Source of the DNA: an uncultured Mailhella sp.
GTDB lineage: Bacteria; Desulfobacterota; Desulfovibrionia; Desulfovibrionales; Desulfovibrionaceae
Assembly (NCBI GenBank): GCA_910578585.1
Contig: CAJTRG010000001.1
Coordinates: 124,001 to 188,000, forward strand
Reading direction: 5' to 3'
Length of the DNA stretch: 64,000 bases
Shown one piece after another: positions 16,644 to 25,198 of the stretch. Within the stretch, counting starts at the first letter, position 1. Each line of letters begins with the position of its first letter. The notes under the pieces were generated by a model that was not told the origin of the DNA, searched no databases, and saw only the letters and a program-made list of their open reading frames with translations. A program made the position numbers and the translations under genes.

Positions 16644-17154
16644 GGAGTTCTCCTTGGCGTTCAGCTGTGGCTATTTGGCGGCAGCTTGGGCAAAGTCTGA
16701 TAATTTTATCTACATCAACAGGACTGTGGGCATAAATTTTTGCTGCAACGTGTGGAGGAAGAACACGGATAGGCGCACCGCAGCCTTCACAGGCAATATA
16801 AGGAATAAAATGGTGTTCGGCCATTTTATATTTATCTTCCTGCTTGTGGGAGTTATGCCAGTTGTTTGTCATGGTAACGGCGTTTGTTGGGCAGTAATAG
16901 CGACAGTTGCCGCAAAGACAACAAGAATCGTACCATAATGTATAGTGATAGCCTTTTTTATCATCACTTGGGGTAATATTAATTGCACCCGCAGAACAGA
17001 CGTGTCTACAAATTCCGCAGCCAACGCATAAATCCGGATTAATGGTCACACGACCACGCATTTTTTCAGGAGTTGGTGCAGGTTTTAAAGGGAACGCTTC
17101 TGTTGCAGGGCCTTGCAGTATATTTCTTACTAATATTTTAAGAAATTTAAACAT
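16624..17154 (-). CDS. cooX: CooX-like 2x[4Fe-4S] ferredoxin subunit
   Basis: A 176-residue ferredoxin subunit (NuoI/HycF-like). Two clusters are encoded by CVGCGICRHVC and CCLCGNCRYYC. The C-terminal half adds an unusual cysteine set, ACEGCGAPIRVLPP and LCPSCRQ, likely a metal site (zinc or iron). It relays electrons to the large-subunit side of the hydrogenase. An AAGGAG precedes its ATG inside the small upstream gene, whose stop lies 8 bases downstream of the cooX start. Confidence 0.83.
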   Translation of the reverse strand: MFKFLKILVRNILQGPATEAFPLKPAPTPEKMRGRVTINPDLCVGCGICRHVCSAGAINITPSDDKKGYHYTLWYDSCCLCGNCRYYCPTNAVTMTNNWHNSHKQEDKYKMAEHHFIPYIACEGCGAPIRVLPPHVAAKIYAHSPVDVDKIIRLCPSCRQIATAERQGELHESKPE

Positions 17155-17299
17155 TACGATCTCCTTGAGCAGCCTTCTTCATATAGCTGCAAAGATGTTT
17201 ACAAGTTCCACAACGGCGGCATTGATTATGAGAAGTATTCATTGTTTTCAATGTGTCAATCCATTGCACAAAAGTTTTGGAAAGAAAATTTCTGAACAT
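17147..17299 (-). CDS. Small protein with a single CxxCxxCxxxC motif, inside the coo operon
   Basis: A 50-residue protein starting at ATG 17299, preceded by AAAGGAAAAG. An amphipathic N-terminal half (MFRNFLSKTFVQWIDTL) is followed by CRRCGTCKHLC at residues 27-37, a C-x2-C-x2-C-x3-C pattern that could hold a [4Fe-4S] cluster and resembles the HdrC-type CxxCGxC motif. It lies between cooL and cooX and overlaps cooX by 8 bases, so it should be co-translated. I do not recall a counterpart in the described CooMKLXUH set. The frame could extend to TTG 17371 inside cooL, but that is less likely. Confidence 0.65.
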   Translation of the reverse strand: MFRNFLSKTFVQWIDTLKTMNTSHNQCRRCGTCKHLCSYMKKAAQGDRNV

Positions 17300-17321
17300 G
17301 GTTAAGGCTTTTCCTTTGGAA

Positions 17322-17795
17322 CTACTTAGGAAGCTCAACACGGCGGACACCTTTTTGTTCAGCTTCTTCAATACGTTTTAACCAAATTTCTTTCGCAATT
17401 AAAATACCTTCCATAATTGCCTGTGGGCGAGGAGGACAGCCGGGAATATTCACATCAATAGGCAAATATTTATCAAGAGGGCCGCAAACACTGTGTCCCT
17501 GTTTGAAAAGTCCTCCGGAAATGGGGCAAATGCCTACAGCAACAGTCACTTTTGGTTCTGGAATTTCATTCCAGACTTTCAGCACCTGATCTTTAATTCT
17601 TACGTTCAAAGGGCCGGTAATCAGCACAATATCAGCATGGCGGGGACTGCCGCAATATCTGCAGCCAAGGCGTTCAACGTCAAAGCGGGGAATAAATGCT
17701 GTTGTAGCGAGTTCCACGTCACAGCCATTGCAGGAGCCTGCATTGATTCTGAAAAGCCAAGGGGATTTCGTTGCTAAACTATTTAAAAAATTCAT
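17322..17795 (-). CDS. cooL: Energy-converting [NiFe] hydrogenase small subunit CooL
   Basis: A 157-residue NuoB-like small subunit. Cysteines for the proximal [4Fe-4S] cluster are visible in AGSCNGCDVE, GICPISGGLF and IPGCPPRPQ, the standard set for group 4 hydrogenases. A further pair appears in LGCRYCGSPRH. The start ATG 17795 has AGGAG 7 bases upstream; the open frame extends to a TTG at 17816 without such a site. The 5' end overlaps the end of cooK by the AGGAG and stop region. Confidence 0.9.
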   Translation of the reverse strand: MNFLNSLATKSPWLFRINAGSCNGCDVELATTAFIPRFDVERLGCRYCGSPRHADIVLITGPLNVRIKDQVLKVWNEIPEPKVTVAVGICPISGGLFKQGHSVCGPLDKYLPIDVNIPGCPPRPQAIMEGILIAKEIWLKRIEEAEQKGVRRVELPK

Positions 17796-17805
17796 ATGAA
17801 AACTC

Positions 17806-18786
17806 CTAATATTCAAGCCATACCAAAATAAGGCTGATTGCAGCTAAAAGTGCCGGTATCTTGAGGTAAAAACCAAATGCCTGCTCAATTCTGAAACGGC
17901 CTGTTGCAGACTTAACAAAAGTACAGGAAATGAGCATGAGAACAAAGCACTTGAAGGCAAACCATATAATATTGACAAGAATATTATCACCTAAGGTCAT
18001 TGGGAAGAAAATAACGACACCAAAACCAAGCACCACAATGCTCTTGAGCGCACTGGTGAGGTGGAAAAGAGCAAGGCTTGCACCGGAATATTCAAGAAGC
18101 GGGCCTTCGACAATTTCTGTTTCAGCTTCTGGAATATCGAAAGGCGGCACGCCCATGGTTCCGGGCAGGAAGCAAAGGTATGCAAGGAAAGCCGGAATCA
18201 TTACCCAGTTGGTAATGAATTGTCCGTTTTCTTCCTGATAGCTGATGATATTCATTAAAGAAAATTCAGCAAAATGATCGCCGCCAACCTTCATGGCAAC
18301 TGCTAAAATCACCATGAGCAAGGGGATTTCATAGGCAAACATCAAAGTCATTTCACGGGAGAAGCCAAGTGTACCAAAAGGTGAACTTGAAGAAGAACCG
18401 GCTATCATCAGAGCAACAGCTGGAAGCTGAATCAAGTAGAAGTACACAAGCATATCACCCATGTAGGGCAAGCCGTGGGAAACGCCGGGGATTGGGAGCA
18501 AGGCAGCACAAACAGCCATACCGATAAAGCCAAGGAGCGGAGCTGATTGGAACAAGGGGCGCTGTGCAGTTTCAGGAACCATTGCTTCTTTGCCTGAGAG
18601 TTTTACGATATCAATAACAGGTTGGATAATAGGCGGGCCAACACGGCGCTGCAGACGGGCTTCAATTTTTCTGTCCAGACCTTTGAACAGAACGCCTAAA
18701 CTAAGAGCGAACAAGCCTCCAGGGAAAATAAGGAGATTGAATAATGCAATTCCAAGGAAAGCTAAGTATGTATAAGTATCTTGCAT
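17806..18786 (-). CDS. cooK: CooK, NuoH/HycD-like membrane subunit
   Basis: A 326-residue polytopic membrane protein of the NuoH/HycD/EchB family with about eight hydrophobic segments. Conserved loops include the acidic-rich FDIPEAETEIVEGPLLEYSG and an early cytosolic loop reading RRVGPPIIQPVIDIVKL. It links the hydrophilic arm to the ion-pumping CooM. It begins 11 bases after the cooM stop with AAGGA upstream of its ATG. Confidence 0.9.
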   Translation of the reverse strand: MQDTYTYLAFLGIALFNLLIFPGGLFALSLGVLFKGLDRKIEARLQRRVGPPIIQPVIDIVKLSGKEAMVPETAQRPLFQSAPLLGFIGMAVCAALLPIPGVSHGLPYMGDMLVYFYLIQLPAVALMIAGSSSSSPFGTLGFSREMTLMFAYEIPLLMVILAVAMKVGGDHFAEFSLMNIISYQEENGQFITNWVMIPAFLAYLCFLPGTMGVPPFDIPEAETEIVEGPLLEYSGASLALFHLTSALKSIVVLGFGVVIFFPMTLGDNILVNIIWFAFKCFVLMLISCTFVKSATGRFRIEQAFGFYLKIPALLAAISLILVWLEY

Positions 18787-18797
18787 GGTCTTCGTCC

Positions 18798-21700
18798 TTA
18801 TTTATTTTCATTACTTGTTGTATTGAACAAGAGTTGAGTACTGTAAATATCCTGGGCGGTTGCAGAGCCAAAGTTTTCAACAGGAAGACCGCAAGTGTAA
18901 ATAGCCGTTCTGCGTTCCTGCTTGCTGAACTTGCGAAGAACACGCTGTCCAACGTACCAGACAACAAAGAACAAGATTGCGGTAAGTGTTGCGTTCCAAG
19001 CACCCTTGCCGGAGTTGATACCCCAAGGAGCAACATCTAAAGCTTCGAGATTTACGCTGACCAGGATTTTATTGATAGCAAGCAAAACAACGCCCGGGAA
19101 CACACTGGTAATGATACAGCCTAATGCAACGAGCGCCATTGGAATAAGCATTGTCTTTGGCGCTTCATGTACAGGTTCCATGCTTGGTTTTACTTGTCCA
19201 AGGAAGACACTGTGTAAGAACTTAGTCATGTATGCAAGGGTAAGGACACTGCCTACCAAGGAAAGAATAGCAGGAAGAACATAACCTTGATCCATGAGGG
19301 CGTGGTAAAGTATCCACTTTGAGGTAAAGCCGCTGCTTGGCGGCAGGCCGATAACGCAGACCGCACCGATTGCAAAGAGAGCAAGCGTTTTTGGCATTTT
19401 GAGACCAAGTCCGCCCATTTGGTTCATATTAAGAATATGGGTTTGAGCAATAATAACACCAGCTACAAGGAATAATAAATCCTTGAAGAAGAGGTGGTTG
19501 ACAAGGTGCAAAAGACCGCCGGCAACGCCAAGGGAGGTTCCAAGGGCAATACCCACAACCATGTAGCCTAACTGGCTGACGGTTGAGTAGATAAGCACGA
19601 GCTTGATATTGCTTTGGAATACCGCAAAGGAAGCAGCCATAACAATGGTGATTGCACCAATGTAAAGAGCAATATCGCTGATATAGTTAAGATTGATATA
19701 TTGTGCAAAAAGATTTACTCCGCCTAAAACGAGGAAGAGCTTTGCAAGTCCAAATAAAGCACTCTTCAAAAGTACAGCTGAAATGTAGCCGGATACAGGA
19801 GTTGGTGCTGTAGCAGGGTGCATTTGGATATCAATTCTGAATGGAAGCTGTGCAGCCTTCATCAGGAAGCCAATGGTCAGCAGTACAAAGAGTGTTGTTA
19901 CCTTTACAGCATCAAGGTTTGCAAAATGTTCCTTCATGCCTGCAAATTCGCCTGTTCCAAGCCAATGAATTGCTAAAATCACGCCAAGGAAGAGGAAACC
20001 TGCGCCAATAACGTTGAAAAGGAAGTATTTGAAGCCTTCCCAGAGAGAAGCTTTTGTTTCATCGTGGATAATCACAAAGTACAATGTCCATGAACTCATG
20101 ATTTCCCAGAAGAAGAAGAAACTGAATAAGTTAGAAGCTGTTGCAACACCAACCAGGCCGCCGCACATGCACAGGAAGGATGCATAATAACGCCATTGGG
20201 TATTGTAATGTTCCATGTAGCCAATGGAGTAGCAGGCTGTGGTTGCACCGATAACGGTAATGCCAAGAGCAAAGATAAAGGACAAGGTATCGTATTGTCC
20301 CATGGTTGCAACAACGGCAATGCTTGCAACGCTCATAACAATAACGCTGGCGATACCGCTTTGCAGTGGGCTCTTGCGGACAATAACAGGAAGAATGGCA
20401 CCAAGCAGAATAATGATTGCAGGGCTTTTCCATGTTACTGTGGTCAGGGCAACAATATTGAGGTCTTGTTCTGAAAGGTTGAAGCCTCCTTTTGCTGCAA
20501 TAAGATTGGTAATTGGAGCAATAAGGTTATCCAGAACAAGCTGTGGGTAAAGACCGAAAACTACGCAGCCAAGAGCAAGTAATCCCATGGCTATTTTCAT
20601 GGGAAGGGTTGCATCTTCAACTTGCGGGCCTTCATATTTTTCAAAAACAAGAATACGAATAACTCTTGTGTAGTAAACAACGCCGATAAAGCTTGCAAGA
20701 AGCATGAGGGCTGCCAGATACGGGCTGTATTCAGCAAGGCCGAACAGCATAATGAATTTGCTGTTGAAGCCTGCAAATGGAGGCAAACCTAAAATGGAAA
20801 GCAAACCAATAACCATGCAGGTTGCGGTGAAAGGCATTACCTTGCCAAGTCCCTTCAAATCCTGAATTTTGGTAAATCCGGAACGAATAAGGAAAACACC
20901 GGTGCAAAGGAAGATTAAATCCTTCATAATTGCATGGTTGAAAATGTGAAGTAAAACGCCTGTTGTGGCAAGATAGGAGAACACGCCGAAGGTCATGCAG
21001 ATTTCACCAATTTGACCAATGGTGGAATAGGCAAAGAGGCGTTTCATTTCTTCGGCTTTGAAAGCCATAATTTCCCCATAGAACATGGTGACTATGCCTA
21101 AAAGAATGAGCAGAACACCAATGGAGGGGAGATTGAAGAATGGGCAGACAAAGGATTTTTGTAAAAATCCAAAACCTAACAGGGTGGAGAAGAAAAGGAG
21201 CATTCCATATAGCCCTGTTTTGGTAAGAATACCGGAAAGAGGAGCTGAAATGGCAGCAGGTGCAGCGGGGTGTGCATCAGGAAGCCAGGAATGGAATGGG
21301 AAAATACCAGCCTTAACACCAAGTCCGCAGAAAAGACCAATCAGGCACAGATAAATAAAGGCGTTGATTGATTCACCGGAAATGAGCATGGTGGAAAGTT
21401 CATGCACTTGATAAAGCTGGAGCATGAGCAGAGCCGGAAGCATGATGAGTGCACCAATGCCGGACATGAGGAAATATTTTTTCGCTGCATAGTGGGCTTT
21501 TGGTGTATCATCAAAGGCTACAAGCACATAGGAGCTGATGGTCATAATTTCCCAGAAGGTGAAGAATGAACCGGAATTTTCGCTTGTCACCAGTCCCAAA
21601 ATGGAAGCAAACATCAAAAGAAGCAGTCCGTAGTAACTGTTTTCATTGTGTTTGATGTAGCCAAATGAATACAGGGTTACAATCACAGCCATGAAGCTGG

Positions 21701-22580
21701 AAAGTACAGCAAAGAAATAAGAAAGCTCTATAAGATTGTTGTCAAAAACCGTAAATCCAAAGGCGAGGAGTGCAAAGATCAGTGCAAGAGCTTTGCGGGC
21801 TTGAGGTAAAACAAGGCCTGCGAGGAAAACAATTGCAGCACCGGCATACAAAATTATTGTTTCAATATGCCAAGTCAAAGCAAAATCAGGGAATTTTGCA
21901 TAGAGAGTGAGAGGCTGAGCACTGTAATTGGTAATAATATAATGGAGAAATTCGTGGGGGGCTAATCCAAAAATAATCAGCGCTGCAAAGAGGGCATGTT
22001 GAAGCACTGAACTGGATTTGAAATCATCTAATGCATGCATTACTGTATAGCTATATTTATTGCCTTCAAAAAGCATGTGGGCAATAAAGAGTGTTGCTAT
22101 GAGTTTTGCTATGTTAATGATTGAAATAATTGCAGCTATTCCATAACTTGTGATATGTGCCGGATCGCCTAACAAAATTGCCCCGTAGAGTATGTGATGC
22201 TTGGCATCAAGGCTAAAGAAGGGTGTAATTTCAATTGCCGTGAAAAGGGAAATGGCAAAAAGAACGCACGTATACGGAATTTCTTTTGCTATTCCAGCAA
22301 TACCAAGGCCTTTTGCGTTTGCAACCTGTATAATTCTGTACAGGGCAATGAAACCAAGAAGCCGGGTAATAAGGTTGAAACTAACAAGCGCAATGCTGCC
22401 TACATAAGCAGAATCATTGGGTATGGAAAATCCAATGCATGCATATCCAATATCCGCAAGACATAAACCGATAAATGCCAGAGATAATTTGGATAAACGT
22501 GTAGTAAGCACCAAGCCACCTAAGGTAATAAGTATACCTATATACAGTAAAAAAGATGGGTTTGCAGTGTTTGACAACAT
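18798..22580 (-). CDS. cooM: CooM, fused double antiporter-like (NuoL/MrpD-type) membrane subunit
   Basis: A 1260-residue membrane protein, first gene of the coo operon. An N-terminal hydrophobic region of about 230 residues leads into two antiporter-like modules. The first has FFTFWEIMTISSYVLVAFDD, AHYAAKKYFLMSG and SWLPDAHPAAPAAISAPLSG (about residues 230-700). The second has FFFWEIMSSWTLYFV, EGFKYFLFN and MHPATAPTPVSGYISA (about residues 730-1180). The glutamate and lysine of each module needed for ion transfer are present. It would drive proton or sodium translocation during ferredoxin-dependent H2 evolution. The large fused form matches D. vulgaris CooM rather than Ech. Confidence 0.9.
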   Translation of the reverse strand: MLSNTANPSFLLYIGILITLGGLVLTTRLSKLSLAFIGLCLADIGYACIGFSIPNDSAYVGSIALVSFNLITRLLGFIALYRIIQVANAKGLGIAGIAKEIPYTCVLFAISLFTAIEITPFFSLDAKHHILYGAILLGDPAHITSYGIAAIISIINIAKLIATLFIAHMLFEGNKYSYTVMHALDDFKSSSVLQHALFAALIIFGLAPHEFLHYIITNYSAQPLTLYAKFPDFALTWHIETIILYAGAAIVFLAGLVLPQARKALALIFALLAFGFTVFDNNLIELSYFFAVLSSFMAVIVTLYSFGYIKHNENSYYGLLLLMFASILGLVTSENSGSFFTFWEIMTISSYVLVAFDDTPKAHYAAKKYFLMSGIGALIMLPALLMLQLYQVHELSTMLISGESINAFIYLCLIGLFCGLGVKAGIFPFHSWLPDAHPAAPAAISAPLSGILTKTGLYGMLLFFSTLLGFGFLQKSFVCPFFNLPSIGVLLILLGIVTMFYGEIMAFKAEEMKRLFAYSTIGQIGEICMTFGVFSYLATTGVLLHIFNHAIMKDLIFLCTGVFLIRSGFTKIQDLKGLGKVMPFTATCMVIGLLSILGLPPFAGFNSKFIMLFGLAEYSPYLAALMLLASFIGVVYYTRVIRILVFEKYEGPQVEDATLPMKIAMGLLALGCVVFGLYPQLVLDNLIAPITNLIAAKGGFNLSEQDLNIVALTTVTWKSPAIIILLGAILPVIVRKSPLQSGIASVIVMSVASIAVVATMGQYDTLSFIFALGITVIGATTACYSIGYMEHYNTQWRYYASFLCMCGGLVGVATASNLFSFFFFWEIMSSWTLYFVIIHDETKASLWEGFKYFLFNVIGAGFLFLGVILAIHWLGTGEFAGMKEHFANLDAVKVTTLFVLLTIGFLMKAAQLPFRIDIQMHPATAPTPVSGYISAVLLKSALFGLAKLFLVLGGVNLFAQYINLNYISDIALYIGAITIVMAASFAVFQSNIKLVLIYSTVSQLGYMVVGIALGTSLGVAGGLLHLVNHLFFKDLLFLVAGVIIAQTHILNMNQMGGLGLKMPKTLALFAIGAVCVIGLPPSSGFTSKWILYHALMDQGYVLPAILSLVGSVLTLAYMTKFLHSVFLGQVKPSMEPVHEAPKTMLIPMALVALGCIITSVFPGVVLLAINKILVSVNLEALDVAPWGINSGKGAWNATLTAILFFVVWYVGQRVLRKFSKQERRTAIYTCGLPVENFGSATAQDIYSTQLLFNTTSNENK

Positions 22581-22640
22581 GTTTTTTATAATACCCCTAT
22601 TAATTAATATTAAGTTACACTAGGCACGAAAAAAAATGAT

Positions 22641-22646
22641 TGTCAA
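22641..22646 (-). promoter_or_regulatory. Possible -35 element of the coo operon
   Basis: A perfect TTGACA on the minus strand lies about 60 bases before cooM. The -10 element is weak: TAGTGT at an 18-base spacing is the best candidate. A weak -10 would suit an activated promoter, but that is inference. The rest of the 258-base gap (22581-22838) is AT-rich and holds also the promoter of the divergent lipoprotein gene. Confidence 0.3.
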
Positions 22647-22785
22647 GCTGGGAGTTTAAATTTTTTTGCTGCCTAATTATTTTCCCGTTTTATACGATAA
22701 AAGATGTAATAAAGAACAAAAAACGCAAAGATTTATATTTCTAAAAAATGCATAAAATGTATCAATTTGGAATTATTGAAAAAAC

Positions 22786-22813
22786 TTGCATTAATTTAAA
22801 AATGGTGTACACT
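22786..22813 (+). promoter_or_regulatory. Predicted sigma-70 promoter of the NlpC/P60 lipoprotein gene
   Basis: TTGCAT (22786-22791) and TACACT (22808-22813) are 16 bases apart, 25 bases before the ATG at 22839. Confidence 0.45.
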
Positions 22814-22838
22814 TTGCGAGATAAAAAAAGGTAATTGT

Positions 22839-23387
22839 ATGCAAAAAATGTTTAAAAATATCCTGCTCATACTGGGGTTATGTCTTGCCATGGGAATGGC
22901 GGGATGTTTGCCTAATCTGAATTTTTCAGTTGGCCGTCAGGATAATACCATATATTCATCAGGATATTCATCAGGAAGTGATTTTACTAAAGGCAATCAG
23001 GTTGTGCGCACTGCTGCAACCCAAATTGGACAAAAATACAGACTGGGCGGAGAATCTCCCCGCACGGGCTTTGACTGTTCCGGGCTTGTGTACTGGGCGT
23101 ATAAACAGCATGGAATTACAGTTCCCAGAGTGACACGTTCTCAGGCAAATGTGGGACAAAAGATCAGCAAACAAAATTTGCGTCCCGGCGATATTGTGGT
23201 TTTCAAGACCCGTAATTCCCCTAATGGTTTGCATACCGGACTTTATGCCGGCAAGAATTCCTTTATTCATGCCCCCAATTCGAAGAGCCGCGTAAAGCTG
23301 GAAAGTCTTGATAAGGGTTCATGGTGGGCAAGCCGTTTGATGTACGGCAGACGCGTAATCACTTCACGTTATGCAGAAAGTAAATAA
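22839..23387 (+). CDS. NlpC/P60 family lipoprotein (peptidoglycan endopeptidase)
   Basis: A 182-residue lipoprotein. The signal peptide ends in the lipobox MAGC. The NlpC/P60 domain then carries the catalytic cysteine in GFDCSGLVYWAYKQHG, the histidine in GLHTGLYAG and a third polar residue near FIHAPNSKS. It likely cleaves cross-bridge peptides in peptidoglycan from the inner face of a membrane. Length is that of a Spr/MepS-like enzyme. It has its own promoter and terminator, so it is a single-gene unit. The true start may be the fourth codon, which is also ATG. Confidence 0.85.
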   Translation: MQKMFKNILLILGLCLAMGMAGCLPNLNFSVGRQDNTIYSSGYSSGSDFTKGNQVVRTAATQIGQKYRLGGESPRTGFDCSGLVYWAYKQHGITVPRVTRSQANVGQKISKQNLRPGDIVVFKTRNSPNGLHTGLYAGKNSFIHAPNSKSRVKLESLDKGSWWASRLMYGRRVITSRYAESK

Positions 23388-23410
23388 TTTTCAATAATTC
23401 AGAAAGCATG

Positions 23411-23437
23411 AAAGGAGCATTTATGTGCTCCTTTTTT
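23411..23437 (+). terminator. Terminator after the NlpC/P60 lipoprotein gene
   Basis: AAAGGAGCA (23411-23419) pairs with TGCTCCTTT (23426-23434) around a 6-base loop, with a run of T to 23437. Confidence 0.8.
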
Positions 23438-23481
23438 GTTAATAGGCAGAATTTTATTTTAAATTTTTGTAAAGTGAAAAC

Positions 23482-23510
23482 TTGCTATAGGCGCATCTTT
23501 TTAGTACTAT
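23482..23510 (+). promoter_or_regulatory. Predicted sigma-70 promoter of aroK
   Basis: TTGCTA (23482-23487) and TACTAT (23505-23510) are 17 bases apart, 29 bases before ATG 23540. It may drive the aroK-aroC-recD2 run onward. Confidence 0.45.
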
Positions 23511-23539
23511 TTTTTGAAAATAAAATGTGATTATTGGTT

Positions 23540-24073
23540 ATGAATGCGTTAAAAAGTATTGCTCTGATTGGTCTTAGGGGAAGCGGAAAAACTTCCCTTG
23601 GAAAACTTCTGGCTGAAAAACTGGATTTTGCTTTTGCTGATACGGATGAAATTTTCTTTAAGCAGGAAAAGCAAAGTATTGCAGAATTTGTTGCGCAAAA
23701 TGGCTGGGAGGCTTTTCGGGATAAGGAAGAGCAAATACTTTTGCAAATGCCCAAAGAGAAAACTATTATTTCCTGCGGCGGCGGCGTTATTTTACGGGAA
23801 ACAAACAGACAATTTTTAAAGCAGACTGTTTTTACGGTTTTTCTTGATGTACCTGTGAATGTGCTTGTAAAGAGGCTTGAAAAAGATGCAAATACAGCGC
23901 AGCGCCCTGCTTTTACAACGAAAAGCCTTGCAGAAGAAATGCGGGAAGTATCGAAGGCAAGGCGGGCATTGTATCTTGATACCTGTGCTTATCAGTTGAC
24001 GCAATATGCTGATATCAATGAAGAAGTGCAAATTATTCTTGAAGAATATCAGAACAGAAAATACTCAATATAA
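23540..24073 (+). CDS. aroK: Shikimate kinase
   Basis: A 177-residue shikimate kinase, which phosphorylates shikimate at the 3-hydroxyl in the chorismate pathway. The Walker A motif is IGLRGSGKTSLGKLLA, the shikimate-binding DTD aspartate is in FADTDEIFF, the arginine is in WEAFRDKEE, and the glycine motif is SCGGGVILRE. The lid holds QRPAF. The frame opens at TTG 23534, but ATG 23540 is more likely; neither has a good ribosome site. aroC follows 28 bases later, linking two steps of one pathway. Confidence 0.88.
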   Translation: MNALKSIALIGLRGSGKTSLGKLLAEKLDFAFADTDEIFFKQEKQSIAEFVAQNGWEAFRDKEEQILLQMPKEKTIISCGGGVILRETNRQFLKQTVFTVFLDVPVNVLVKRLEKDANTAQRPAFTTKSLAEEMREVSKARRALYLDTCAYQLTQYADINEEVQIILEEYQNRKYSI

Positions 24074-24101
24074 TGATATGAATGGGAAAGTGTGAGAGCA
24101 T

Positions 24102-25196
24102 ATGTTTAATACCTTTGGTTCAATTTTTCGGCTGACTTCTTTTGGCGAATCCCATGGAGCTGGCATTGGCGGCGTGATTGACGGCTGTCCTGCCGGTTTG
24201 GTGCTTGATGAGGAATTTATTCAGGCAGAACTTGATAAGCGTAAACCGGGCAGTGCCCATGCCGGACTTGCCGGAACAACCAGAAAAGAGGCTGATCGCG
24301 TCAAATTTTTATCAGGCGTCTATGAAGGCAAAACCACAGGCACGCCTCTGGCCTTTTTCGTGGAAAATTCCAATCAAAAATCAGGGGATTATGTAAAGCT
24401 TGCTTATACCTACAGACCGGGGCACGCGGATAGAGCTTATGATGAAAAATATGGTTTTCGCGATCCTCGGGGCGGAGGACGTTCTTCTGCACGGGAAACC
24501 ATTGCCCGTGTTGTGGGCGGTGCAGTCGCTCAGCTTTATTTGAAAGAACATGGCATTAATGTTGTGGCTTATACAGAAGCTATTGACGGTATTTATGCAA
24601 ATAATTTTGGGGCATTTTCTTTAGATGCTTGTGAAAAACGTCTGTTTTTTGCCCCTAATGAAGAGGTTATTCCCCATTGGCAGGAAAGAATTGAAGAAGT
24701 CCGCAATAATTTGGATACACTTGGAGGCATTGTCAGCATTGAAGCCCATGGCGTTCCTGCCGGACTTGGGGAGCCTGTTTTTCAAAAACTCGACGCCTGC
24801 CTGAGCTATGCCCTTATGAGTGTGGGGGCAGTCAAAGCGGTTGAAATTGGCGCTGGAACGAAAGCAGCCACAAGCCGCGGCTCACAAAATAATGATGCTA
24901 TGTATTATGAAAACGGCAAATTGTGTTATACTTCCAATAATGCCGGTGGCATTGAAGGCGGTATTTCCAATGGACAGCCCATTCTTTTGAAAGCCTATGT
25001 CAAGCCCATTCCTTCTGTGGCGAAGGAACAGAAAACAGTTTCCAGAGAAGGGGAGAATGTGACGTTATCCATTGGCGGACGCCATGATATTTGCGCTATT
25101 CCCCGTATTGTGCCCGTTTTGAAAGCTATGGTCTCCATCACGCTTATGGATATGTTTTTATTGCAAAAACGCATGAATAAGGGAAATGATTTTTAA
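24102..25196 (+). CDS. aroC: Chorismate synthase
   Basis: A 364-residue chorismate synthase, the FMN-dependent enzyme converting EPSP to chorismate. It opens with MFNTFGSIFRLTSFGESHG, has the FRPGHADR-like segment as YRPGHADRAYDEKYG, then GGGRSSARETIARV and the C-terminal ISNGQPI and SIGGRHDICAIPR. Full length. It follows aroK, and recD2 starts 2 bases after its stop. Confidence 0.94.
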   Translation: MFNTFGSIFRLTSFGESHGAGIGGVIDGCPAGLVLDEEFIQAELDKRKPGSAHAGLAGTTRKEADRVKFLSGVYEGKTTGTPLAFFVENSNQKSGDYVKLAYTYRPGHADRAYDEKYGFRDPRGGGRSSARETIARVVGGAVAQLYLKEHGINVVAYTEAIDGIYANNFGAFSLDACEKRLFFAPNEEVIPHWQERIEEVRNNLDTLGGIVSIEAHGVPAGLGEPVFQKLDACLSYALMSVGAVKAVEIGAGTKAATSRGSQNNDAMYYENGKLCYTSNNAGGIEGGISNGQPILLKAYVKPIPSVAKEQKTVSREGENVTLSIGGRHDICAIPRIVPVLKAMVSITLMDMFLLQKRMNKGNDF

Positions 25197-25198
25197 CC

